This document shows, in pieces, positions 33,598 through 41,441 of a stretch of DNA of 64,000 nt (position 1 is the first letter of the stretch; each line of letters starts with the position of its first letter). The stretch lies in the NCBI GenBank assembly GCA_900318065.1, contig ONIY01000006.1, positions 45,352-109,351 on the forward strand, given 5' to 3'. Origin of the DNA: an uncultured Prevotellaceae bacterium. GTDB taxonomy: Bacteria > Bacteroidota > Bacteroidia > Bacteroidales > Muribaculaceae. Made by a program: the position numbers and the translations under genes. The notes below the pieces were generated by a model. That model saw only the letters and a program-made list of their open reading frames with translations, searched no databases and was not told where the DNA came from.

Positions 33598-35433
33598 ATG
33601 GTTAAACGACTTTACTTACTCACACTCCTCGCGTGCCTGAGCGCGGCAGCTGGCGCGGTCACCAAGACTGCCGTCTTCGACTTCAGCTCGCCCGAGGCAC
33701 TGGCACAACTGGGACTGTCCACGCCCACCAGTAGCAACCCCACCTATCTGAACAGCAACATCACAGTGGGCGACATCACTTTTATACCTGGCAGCAGTTC
33801 GCCACGGTCGACCTACTATCAAAACCAGTACACCTTCTACACCACCAGTGGCAACACCTTCTCGTTCCAAGCCGCCAGTGGCGCTACCATCACGCGCGTC
33901 GACTTCGACGGCTTCTATGTCCAGCAGCGCTTCACCGCCAGCCCCGCCGGCTTCGACTCGGGCAACACCTACTGGAGCGGCTCTACCACCAAGGTCACCT
34001 TCACTGGCACCGGCGGCAACAGCCTCTTCTCGATGACCGTGACCTATGAGATGGAGGAACAAGGCTATAACCCCCTCGACGTGAACCGCGACGGAGCAGT
34101 GACTAGCGCCGATGTCACCTGCATCTACGACTACCTCCTGGCAGGCGACACTCAGTGGGAAGACAATGCCGACGTTAACGGCGATGGCGCAGTGACCAGC
34201 AACGACATCACCGCCATCTACAACTACCTCCTCACAGGCAGCGGACCCGTCACAGTGCCCATGCCCACCTTCAGCCATCCCTCAGGAACAGTGTTCAACA
34301 CACCCACCACAGTCACCGTCACAGGGCCTCAAGGCAGCCGCGTCTATGTCACCACCGACGGCACCACACCCTCCACTACCAACTATGAAGACAACGCCTA
34401 CGGCTCAGTACAAATCACAGTGGGCTTCAGCATGACACTCAAGGCAATTGCCATTGTCGACGGCAATTCAAGCGCAGTAGCCACCGCAGTCTATACCTAC
34501 GAGCCCATTGTCGACAACAACCTGAACGCCAACTGGAAAGAGACCAGCTACAACATCCCGCAGTCGGGACCCGTGGCAACCACCTCCAGCGCTACCTACA
34601 GCCAGGCTTGGCGAATTGAGTACCCACACATCACCCCAAACTCTAACCACATGGTAGTGGTGCATGCCACTAGCGACCTGGGCATCTCGCTCTCGCTCGA
34701 ACTCGACAAGAGTCAGCGTGCCAACCACTGGACATGCTTCACAATGCACAACGGTGTGCCCAACAACAACGTGGGACGCACCGCAAGCTCTTTCCACCCC
34801 GACGACTATGTCCCCAGCGCCTACCAAGTGGCACACAACGAATACACCAGCGGCAAGTACACCACCAGCTGCACCAACCTCGACGGCAATAACATGACTC
34901 TCTTTGCACGAGGACACATCTGCGCATCAGAGGATCGACAGACTACCGAGGCTCAGAACTACGACACATTCATCACCAGCAACATCCACCCACAATACCA
35001 GGCCCACAACGCAGGACTGTGGCAACGCATGGAGACTAAGGTGCAGAACTGGGGCTACAGCAGCAGCTTCCGCGACACGCTCTATGTGTGCAAGGGTGCC
35101 ACTATCGACAATGTCACTATCAATGGCTCTACACAGAGCGGTCTTATCCCCAAGTCGGAAGTGCTGAGCAAGTTTGGCGTGAACATCACTGGCACGCTGC
35201 CCATCCCACGCTACTGGTACATGGCAGTGCTGAGACTCAAGAACGGACAGTACCAAGCCATGGCCTACTGGACCGAGCAAATCAACAGCGCATGCAACTC
35301 CACCACGCTGCAAAGCTGCATGATTACCATCGACGAACTAGAACAGCGAACGGGCATCGACTTCTTCTGTAACCTCCCCGACGACATAGAAGAAACGGTA
35401 GAGGCAACCCTCAACACCAGCATCTGGCAATAG
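33598..35433 (+). CDS. Secreted DNA/RNA non-specific endonuclease with dockerin-like repeats
   Basis: A 611-residue exported paralogue of the 29658-31466 protein. Order: signal peptide (MVKRLYLLTLLACLSAAAGA); beta domain; two Ca-binding dockerin type I repeats about 160-218 (DVNRDGAVTSADVTCIYDYL and DVNGDGAVTSNDITAIYNYL); chitobiase-C-terminal-like module (VTTDGTTPSTTNYEDNAYGS); and the NUC1 nuclease with FARGHICASEDRQTTEAQNY (catalytic His) and FITSNIHPQYQAHNAGLWQR. Dockerins normally bind cohesins; in Bacteroidales they also occur as free surface modules, so a scaffold is not implied. Its own promoter lies at 33511-33542; REP and REPIN follow its stop. Confidence 0.92.
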   Translation: MVKRLYLLTLLACLSAAAGAVTKTAVFDFSSPEALAQLGLSTPTSSNPTYLNSNITVGDITFIPGSSSPRSTYYQNQYTFYTTSGNTFSFQAASGATITRVDFDGFYVQQRFTASPAGFDSGNTYWSGSTTKVTFTGTGGNSLFSMTVTYEMEEQGYNPLDVNRDGAVTSADVTCIYDYLLAGDTQWEDNADVNGDGAVTSNDITAIYNYLLTGSGPVTVPMPTFSHPSGTVFNTPTTVTVTGPQGSRVYVTTDGTTPSTTNYEDNAYGSVQITVGFSMTLKAIAIVDGNSSAVATAVYTYEPIVDNNLNANWKETSYNIPQSGPVATTSSATYSQAWRIEYPHITPNSNHMVVVHATSDLGISLSLELDKSQRANHWTCFTMHNGVPNNNVGRTASSFHPDDYVPSAYQVAHNEYTSGKYTTSCTNLDGNNMTLFARGHICASEDRQTTEAQNYDTFITSNIHPQYQAHNAGLWQRMETKVQNWGYSSSFRDTLYVCKGATIDNVTINGSTQSGLIPKSEVLSKFGVNITGTLPIPRYWYMAVLRLKNGQYQAMAYWTEQINSACNSTTLQSCMITIDELEQRTGIDFFCNLPDDIEETVEATLNTSIWQ

Positions 35434-35474
35434 CGCCTCCAGGGGTGTTGCAAAACTCCGAGAGTTCTCTTTTT

Positions 35475-35498
35475 GTTGGGACAAGGCGTGTCCTGTCC
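35475..35498 (+). repeat. Degenerate REP hairpin
   Basis: GTTGGGACAAGGCG followed by TGTCCTGTCC: a diverged REP (foot GTTG instead of GTAG, imperfect stem) 42 bases after the nuclease stop and 13 bases before the REPIN. Confidence 0.75.
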
Positions 35499-35511
35499 GC
35501 ACCGGTGTTTT

Positions 35512-35592
35512 GTAGGGACAAGGCGTGCCTTGTCAGCTATAGGCAGATATTTATTAATCAGGGTTCTCGGACAACGCGTGCGTTGTCCCTAC
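35512..35592 (+). repeat. 81-bp REPIN
   Basis: REP at 35512-35534 (last stem base changed to A) and an inverted REP at 35569-35592, with a spacer containing ATTAATCAG. It matches the REPIN beside the RAYT gene over exactly 81 bases with 10 mismatches and no gap, in the opposite chromosomal orientation. Confidence 0.92.
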
Positions 35593-35666
35593 ATTGACGC
35601 AATCTCAACCTTTTGCAACACCCTCAGTACGACACCCACCTCAGCCGGAGGCTGACCCCATGTGTA

Positions 35667-35724
35667 ACCCCCAGTACCAGTTGTGCAACGAGCGATAGCG
35701 AGTGAAGCAACTGGCACTGGGGGT
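35667..35724. repeat. Long hairpin of unknown role
   Basis: Arms of 17 bases (35667-35683 and 35708-35724; left arm starts ACCCCCAGT) pair with one mismatch around a 24-base loop. It is too far from the nuclease stop for a simple terminator and has no T run. Confidence 0.7.
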
Positions 35725-36025
35725 AATCACATCCACCCACACATATGTCGCTGAAGGCGACCCCTTTGTCGTCCCTGACAACAAAAATAATTATTTGAAA
35801 AGCACTAACCCCAAACAAAGTTTCCCAAAAATATTTTCAAACTACTAATTATCAATATTTTAATTTTCTCACTCTCCAAAAAAGTTTTCCAAAACGAAAA
35901 TTTGTTGATATTTTCTTTGCAAAAAATTTTGCTATTTCTGCAACCTTTTGTAGTTTTGCACTAGAATTTTTAGTGATACGCAATGCACCACTTTCAGTGC
36001 ATTTTTTAGTGCCTAATAGTGGAGA

Positions 36026-36199
36026 GGACAAAGGACAATGGACAATGGACGAAGGGCAATGCACAATGCACAATGCATAATGCACAATGCATAATTGAGT
36101 CCCCCGAATGCTCGACTTCCCCATCCCCAACCCTCAATCCCCGAGCTCCAGCGCCGCAGGCGCTACTTAACACTTGAAACTTGAAACTTAACACTTAAA
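36026..36199 (+). repeat. Two heptamer arrays upstream of nrdD
   Basis: First array 36026-36095: ten units in register, changing gradually from GGACAAT to GCACAAT to GCATAAT. Second array 36165-36199: ACTTAAC, ACTTGAA (twice), ACTTAAC, ACTTAAA. The second ends 12 bases before the nrdD start. Confidence 0.92.
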
Positions 36200-36211
36200 T
36201 AAGACATAACA

Positions 36212-38419
36212 ATGATACTAACAGTAGTAAAACGTGACGGAAGAGTCGTTGGATACAACGAGGAAAAAATTAAGGCTGCGATACGCAAAGCCATGCTCGC
36301 CACCGAGGCGGGCGACGATGAGGCGCTAATCCAGCGCATTGCCGACCACATTGGCGCTCGTGGCAAGAGCCAGATGAGCGTGGAAGGCATCCAGGACATG
36401 GTGGAGCTCGAACTCATGAAGAGCCCCCGCAAGGAAGTGGCGAAGTGCTACATCAACTATCGCCACAAGCGCAGCGTGGCACGCAAGGCCAAGACGCGCG
36501 ACATGTTCCTTGAGATTATCAATGCCAAGCACAACGACATCACGCGCGAGAACGCCAACATGAACGCCGAGTCGCCTGCCGGCATGATGATGAAGTTTGC
36601 CAGCGAGACCACCAAGCCCTTCGTCGACGACTACCTGCTCAGCGACGAGGCGCGCGAGGCAGTGCGCGACAATTACCTCCACATCCACGACAAGGACTAC
36701 TACCCCACCAAGAGCCTCACCTGCGTGCAGCATCCTCTCGACAAGATTCTGAACCACGGCTTCTGGGCAGGGCATGGCGAGTCGCGTCCGGCAAAGCGCA
36801 TCGAGACAGCCAGCGTGCTGGCATGCATCTCGATGGAGACAGCACAAAACGAGATGCACGGCGGCCAGGCAATACCCGCATTCGACTTCTATCTGGCACC
36901 CTTCGTGCGCAAGGCGTTTATCGAGGAGGTGAAGATTCTTGAGGACATCAACGGCGAGGACTACAAGGACATGTACGACGCCAAGATCAAGGACTATATC
37001 ATCCTGCCACTCGACGGCCTTCAGGGACGCGAGCGCGTGCTCCAGCATGCCATCAACCGCACAGCAAGCCGCGTGCACCAGGCCATGGAGGCGTTCATCC
37101 ACAACATGAACACCATCCACAGCCGCGGCGGCAACCAGGTAGTGTTCAGTTCCATCAACTATGGCACCGACACCAGCGCCGAGGGACGATGCATCATCCG
37201 CGAACTCCTGCACTCCACATGGGAGGGCGTGGGCAACGGCTCCACAGCCATCTTCCCCATCCAGATTTGGAAGAAGAAGAGCGGCGTGAGCTACCTGCCC
37301 GAGGATCCAAACTACGACCTCTACCGCCTCGCCTGCAAAGTAACTGCACGGCGCTTCTTCCCCAACTTTGTCAACCTCGATGCCACCTACAACCAGCACG
37401 AGAAATGGGACATCAACGACCCCGAGCGCTACAAGTATGAGGTAGCCACCATGGGTTGCCGCACCCGCGTGTTTGAGAACCGCTTTGGCCCTAAAACGAG
37501 TATTGGCCGCGGCAACATCTCGTTCTCCACCATCAACATCGTGCGCCTGGCAATCGAGTGCATGAAGATTGAGGACCAGCAGGAGCGAATCAAGGAGTTC
37601 TTCCGCCGCCTCGACAACGTGCTCGAAATCACCGCTCGCCAACTCGACGACCGCTTCAATTTCCAGAAGACGGCGATGGCAAAGCAGTTCCCGCTGCTCA
37701 TGACACAGCTGTGGAACGGCAGCGAGAACCTCAAGCCCAACGAGACCATCGAGAGCGTCATCAACCAGGGCACGCTGGGAATAGGCTTCATAGGCCTTGC
37801 CGAGTGCCTCATCGCCCTCACCGGCAAGCACCATGGCGAGAGTCAGGAGAGTCAGGAACTGGGTCTGAAGATCATTGGCCACATGCGTGAGCGCGTCAAC
37901 GAGTTCAGCGAGCAATACAAGCACAACTACAGCGTGCTCGCCACTCCCGCCGAGGGACTTGCTGGCAAGTTCACCCGCCGCGACCGCAAGGACTTTGGCG
38001 AGATTCCTGGCGTTACCGACAAGATTTATTACACCAACAGCAACCATGTGCCTGTCTACTACAAGTGCAGCCCCAAGCACAAGGCCGAGGTGGAGGCGCC
38101 CTATCACGAGATTACCCGCGGCGGTCACATCTTCTATGTGGAGATTGACGGCGACGCTACCCACAACCCACAGGCCATCATGGACATCGTCGACCTGATG
38201 CACAAGTACAACATTGGCTACGGCTCGGTGAACCACAACCGCAACCGCTGCATGGACTGCGGCTACGAGGATGCCACCGAAGACCTGCACGAGTGCCCTG
38301 AGTGCCACGGCCACAACATCGACAAGCTGCAACGCATCACTGGATACCTGGTGGGCACCACCGACCGCTGGAACAGCGGCAAACTAGCCGAGCTCCGCGA
38401 CCGAGTAGTGCATAAATAA
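36212..38419 (+). CDS. nrdD: Anaerobic (class III) ribonucleoside-triphosphate reductase
   Basis: A 735-residue glycyl-radical enzyme making deoxyribonucleotides without oxygen. The N-terminal ATP-cone (1 to about 95: VVKRDGRVVGYNEEKIKAAI) is the allosteric nucleotide site. The body carries family sequences (NYLHIHDKDYY, GHGESRPAKRIETA, RGGNQVVFSSINYGTD). The C-terminus has the four-Cys zinc site (CMDCGY, then CPECHG) and the radical loop TGYLVGTTDRWNSGK. Its activase gene nrdG follows 116 bases downstream across repeat arrays, as expected for an nrdDG unit. Marks an anaerobe. The stop codon is the first three bases of the following heptamer array. Confidence 0.97.
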   Translation: MILTVVKRDGRVVGYNEEKIKAAIRKAMLATEAGDDEALIQRIADHIGARGKSQMSVEGIQDMVELELMKSPRKEVAKCYINYRHKRSVARKAKTRDMFLEIINAKHNDITRENANMNAESPAGMMMKFASETTKPFVDDYLLSDEAREAVRDNYLHIHDKDYYPTKSLTCVQHPLDKILNHGFWAGHGESRPAKRIETASVLACISMETAQNEMHGGQAIPAFDFYLAPFVRKAFIEEVKILEDINGEDYKDMYDAKIKDYIILPLDGLQGRERVLQHAINRTASRVHQAMEAFIHNMNTIHSRGGNQVVFSSINYGTDTSAEGRCIIRELLHSTWEGVGNGSTAIFPIQIWKKKSGVSYLPEDPNYDLYRLACKVTARRFFPNFVNLDATYNQHEKWDINDPERYKYEVATMGCRTRVFENRFGPKTSIGRGNISFSTINIVRLAIECMKIEDQQERIKEFFRRLDNVLEITARQLDDRFNFQKTAMAKQFPLLMTQLWNGSENLKPNETIESVINQGTLGIGFIGLAECLIALTGKHHGESQESQELGLKIIGHMRERVNEFSEQYKHNYSVLATPAEGLAGKFTRRDRKDFGEIPGVTDKIYYTNSNHVPVYYKCSPKHKAEVEAPYHEITRGGHIFYVEIDGDATHNPQAIMDIVDLMHKYNIGYGSVNHNRNRCMDCGYEDATEDLHECPECHGHNIDKLQRITGYLVGTTDRWNSGKLAELRDRVVHK

Positions 38420-38520
38420 TGCTTAATGCATAATGCTCAATGCACAATGTTTAATGGATAATTCTCGATCGCTCGAGTGTTCGACTGCTCGATCGCTCGA
38501 CTGGTCGAGAATTCGCTCCT
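38417..38520 (+). repeat. 7-bp array joined to an 8-bp array between nrdD and nrdG
   Basis: Seven heptamers (TAATGCT, TAATGCA, TAATGCT, CAATGCA, CAATGTT, TAATGGA, TAATTCT; 38417-38465) are followed directly by seven octamers beginning TCG (TCGATCGC, TCGAGTGT, TCGACTGC and so on; 38465-38520). The first heptamer includes the nrdD stop codon; the last octamer ends 15 bases before the nrdG start. Confidence 0.92.
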
Positions 38521-38535
38521 TGTTAATCGTCATTA

Positions 38536-39027
38536 ATGAATAAATTGCGAGTTCTTCATGTGGTGGAAGGGACCAGCGTTGATGGTCCCGGGCTGCGCAC
38601 GTCAATCTATCTTGCCGGATGCAGCCACCACTGCCCCGGATGCCACAACCCGGAGTCGTGGGACATGAACGGCGGCGAAGAGCGCACCCTCGACGAACTG
38701 ATGGACATCATCGCCTACAACGAGGCGCCCGTCACTTTCTCGGGAGGCGACCCGCTGGCGCAAGCCCAGCCTCTAGCCCTGCTCATCAACCGCATCAAGC
38801 AAGAGCTGGGCTACAACGTGTGGTGCTACACTGGCTACACCTGGCAGCAAGTGACACAGCAGCCACAGCTCATGGCGGTGGTGCGACAGCTCGACGTCCT
38901 CGTCGACAGCCCGTTCCTGCTGGCAGAGCGCGACACCAAGCTGCGCTTTCGTGGCAGCCGCAACCAGCGCCTCATCGACGTGCAATCCACCCTCTTCCAG
39001 GGCCACATCGTGGAGTGGAACGACTAA
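38536..39027 (+). CDS. nrdG: Anaerobic ribonucleotide reductase activating protein
   Basis: A 163-residue radical-SAM enzyme that generates the glycyl radical on NrdD. The iron-sulfur cluster motif CxxxCxxC is at Cys29, Cys33, Cys36 (GCSHHCPGCHNPESW), with FSGGDPLAQ for SAM binding and GYNVWCYTGYTW after it. Length and order are normal for NrdG. It is directly downstream of nrdD and closed by a strong terminator (39048-39088). Confidence 0.96.
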   Translation: MNKLRVLHVVEGTSVDGPGLRTSIYLAGCSHHCPGCHNPESWDMNGGEERTLDELMDIIAYNEAPVTFSGGDPLAQAQPLALLINRIKQELGYNVWCYTGYTWQQVTQQPQLMAVVRQLDVLVDSPFLLAERDTKLRFRGSRNQRLIDVQSTLFQGHIVEWND

Positions 39028-39047
39028 AAGCGCCACCAGTAGACAAA

Positions 39048-39088
39048 GAAATCCCTCGATCTTGATGGCCGAGGGATTTCTTGTTTTT
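39048..39088 (+). terminator. Intrinsic terminator after nrdG
   Basis: A perfect 11-bp stem (GAAATCCCTCG at 39048-39058 with its complement at 39070-39080) and a following TTGTTTTT run, 20 bases after the nrdG stop. It also faces the 3' end of the convergent lipoprotein gene. Confidence 0.9.
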
Positions 39089-39118
39089 AGGACCCAAGTC
39101 CTGATGGTTTCTCAGTCG

Positions 39119-41401
39119 CTATTCAGCTGGGTCCCACATCACATTCCATATTGCAACACGGTCTTTGTTGCTGGTAGAATTTGTGGGACTTGCTGGGATT
39201 ATCTCCATGTAGCAGTCGCCTGAGATGTTCACGTCTAAAGTCGCGGTGTAGGCTGTCTTTTGAGCAGCACTGGGCTCGTTGACAGTAAACGACCTGATGG
39301 GATTCTGCACTGGATTAGTGCGTGGATCTTGGGAGAAGAAATAAATGTTGAATTTCACGCCGTTGCTCTCCGAGAGCACATAGCCATAGTTGAGAGTGAG
39401 CTTCGAGAGGCCACCCTTGAACACTGGCGAGGTGAGAATACCCTTGCTGTTAATGTTACCATTCAGGTGCACGGCATAGGCCCAATTGTCGCTGCCGTCG
39501 GCCTTCTTGCCAATCATCTGGAACACAGGAGCGGCATCGTTGACACCACCCATGAGCAGTGCAGCATTGGTTGCTGTCCAGCCCTTAGTAGAGGCGAGGT
39601 TGGTCCAGCCCTGCTGTGCGGTAGTCTGACCGCCGTTCATGGTCTCGAAGTCGTCGATGGTCTGGAGCAACGCCTTGCCGCCAAACTTGAAGTTATCCAT
39701 TTGCCAAGTGGTGTAGTTGGACTGCTGTTCCGATACATAGCGGAAGCCAATGCAGTAAGTGCCACTATACTGGCTCAGGTCGATAGTACCCGAACTGATG
39801 AAGTCGGACTGTCCACCCTCAGATGCCGAGGCAAGTGTTGGGTCGAGCTTGATAAGCTGGGCAGTTGCTGGGTCGTTGGTACTCATGAGATAAACCTCGA
39901 GTTTATCGGTTGCACGATAGTAACGCACCTTGCTCAGGAAGCTCATCTCTTTCCTGCCGGCATTAGTGATGTCGAGAGCAGGAGTAATCAGCCATGCGTC
40001 AAATGGTGGCTGCTTGCCACTGTAACCAGTAACCGAAGCATACTTGTTGTTGTCAAACTCGTCGATATACCAGTCCTTGTCGCCCTTAGCCCTCACGAGT
40101 TTCCATCCGCTTGGCATCGAGCCATTCTTGACGCATTCCTCGAAGTCCTCATAGAGCTCGGTAACACCACCGGTCATAATAGAGAGGCGGTATTCCTCGG
40201 TCGAGCCGCTGTTGTCGATGATTCCTGCCATGCCCATGAAGCCAGCGAGCGTACCCTTAACCCATATTTGAGTTCCAAGCAACTCGGGATAGTCTCTCAG
40301 GCTGGCGTCACGACGGAAGCTCGAGCCCTGTGGCAGTGCCACTGCGATGCACTGGCTGTAGTCGCGCACGTCGGCGCTGGGAGCAATCACGAGGGTGTTG
40401 TCGAGGGTAGTGGGAGCACTCCACTCGATGTCGCTGTTGCCCGATACCTCACTCACACCAGGAGCTACGGCACCCACGATGTAACCAGTCACCCAGCCCT
40501 TCTTGCCTTGATTTTGCAGCTCGATAGCCTCGGTCACTGTCCATGGGTCGCTGGGATAGCCCTTAGTGTCGTTAGAGAAGCCCATGCAGTCGTTAGTGTC
40601 GCGCAGGTAGAGGCCCCACTTGTCGCTACCGGTCATGTACAGGATACCTTGCACATCGCCCTTGCCCAGTGGCAGTGGGTCGCCACGGAAGTTGGCATAG
40701 TTGCTGTTGTTCACACCCAGCACATTGCCGTCTTCGTCCTTGATGTTGCGGGTGGTGCTGGAAGCGCTCTCGCTGTAGGTGATCTCACCGTCGGCACCTT
40801 CCCACTCCACATTGCGGATAATCACAAACTGTCCCTGATACTTGAGCTGGGTCTCACGGTCGCTGTGACCCACCACATCGCTAATCTCAACCTCTACGGG
40901 AGCAATCTTCTCAAGATTGGGGAGTCCCTCGAGTTCCGCATGCTCCTTAAACTGGTCGAGGGTCATACGGCCTGCCTCCCACACGCTCTGAGCGGCATAC
41001 CACTCGGGCTTGCCAATGAGGTACTCGCCATTGTACTTGCCAATCCAGAAGTCCTTCATGCTGATAACGATCTCCTGGCCCACACGGTAGCTGCTGTAGA
41101 TGCTGTTGGCATCAATCGAGATACCCAAGCCTGCTGTCTCGTCCTGGATGTAGAGGTGCTTATAGATGTTGCCCTCCTCATCGCTACTTGTCACCCAACC
41201 ATGGATGTAGGTGTCTTCCTTGCAGGTGTCGATGAAGTTGCGACCATCCTGCCAGTATTTCGCCTTGAACTCGGCGATTGTCATGTTTGCCTGATGCTCG
41301 GCATGTGGCACCACCATGGGGGGAGTGTCGAAGTCTTCGTTACATCCCACGGCCACCAGCATGAGCAACAATGCATTGATGAATAAATTAAAACGTTTCA
41401 T
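39119..41401 (-). CDS. Surface lipoprotein with DUF5689 and DUF6359-like OB domains
   Basis: A 760-residue lipoprotein: MKRFNLFINALLLMLVAVGC ends at the lipobox Cys20. The first domain (about 35-300: MTIAEFKAKYWQ, IHGWVTSSDEEGNIYKHLYI, YRVGQEIVISMK) fits DUF5689. A DUF6359-like OB module follows (TVTEAIELQNQGKKGWVTGY, about 310-410), then two choice-of-anchor-like beta sandwiches (SMPSGWKLVRAKGDKDWYID). It lies 41 bases before the end of the spacing to, and on the same strand as, the TonB-dependent receptor upstream, so it is probably the cell-surface partner of that receptor. Ligand unknown. Confidence 0.85.
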   Translation of the reverse strand: MKRFNLFINALLLMLVAVGCNEDFDTPPMVVPHAEHQANMTIAEFKAKYWQDGRNFIDTCKEDTYIHGWVTSSDEEGNIYKHLYIQDETAGLGISIDANSIYSSYRVGQEIVISMKDFWIGKYNGEYLIGKPEWYAAQSVWEAGRMTLDQFKEHAELEGLPNLEKIAPVEVEISDVVGHSDRETQLKYQGQFVIIRNVEWEGADGEITYSESASSTTRNIKDEDGNVLGVNNSNYANFRGDPLPLGKGDVQGILYMTGSDKWGLYLRDTNDCMGFSNDTKGYPSDPWTVTEAIELQNQGKKGWVTGYIVGAVAPGVSEVSGNSDIEWSAPTTLDNTLVIAPSADVRDYSQCIAVALPQGSSFRRDASLRDYPELLGTQIWVKGTLAGFMGMAGIIDNSGSTEEYRLSIMTGGVTELYEDFEECVKNGSMPSGWKLVRAKGDKDWYIDEFDNNKYASVTGYSGKQPPFDAWLITPALDITNAGRKEMSFLSKVRYYRATDKLEVYLMSTNDPATAQLIKLDPTLASASEGGQSDFISSGTIDLSQYSGTYCIGFRYVSEQQSNYTTWQMDNFKFGGKALLQTIDDFETMNGGQTTAQQGWTNLASTKGWTATNAALLMGGVNDAAPVFQMIGKKADGSDNWAYAVHLNGNINSKGILTSPVFKGGLSKLTLNYGYVLSESNGVKFNIYFFSQDPRTNPVQNPIRSFTVNEPSAAQKTAYTATLDVNISGDCYMEIIPASPTNSTSNKDRVAIWNVMWDPAE

Positions 41402-41441
41402 AATGTATTTCGGTTTTTGTTTTTATTATCTTTATGTGTGA

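Larger units (their letters stand above)
35434..36211. other. Repeat-rich 778-bp intergenic region
   Basis: No gene. In order: REP (35475-35498), REPIN (35512-35592), a small TCAGCC/GGCTGA hairpin at 35641-35655, a 17-bp-arm hairpin (35667-35724), an AT-rich stretch (35770-35990), a ten-unit heptamer array (36026-36095), an AGCGCC-GCA-GGCGCT hairpin at about 36149-36163, and a five-unit heptamer array (36165-36199) leading to nrdD. Confidence 0.8.

Noticed and set aside
36026-38520. Short regular repeats as a CRISPR array
   Set aside because: Units are 7-8 bp and contiguous with no unique spacers; no cas genes are present.
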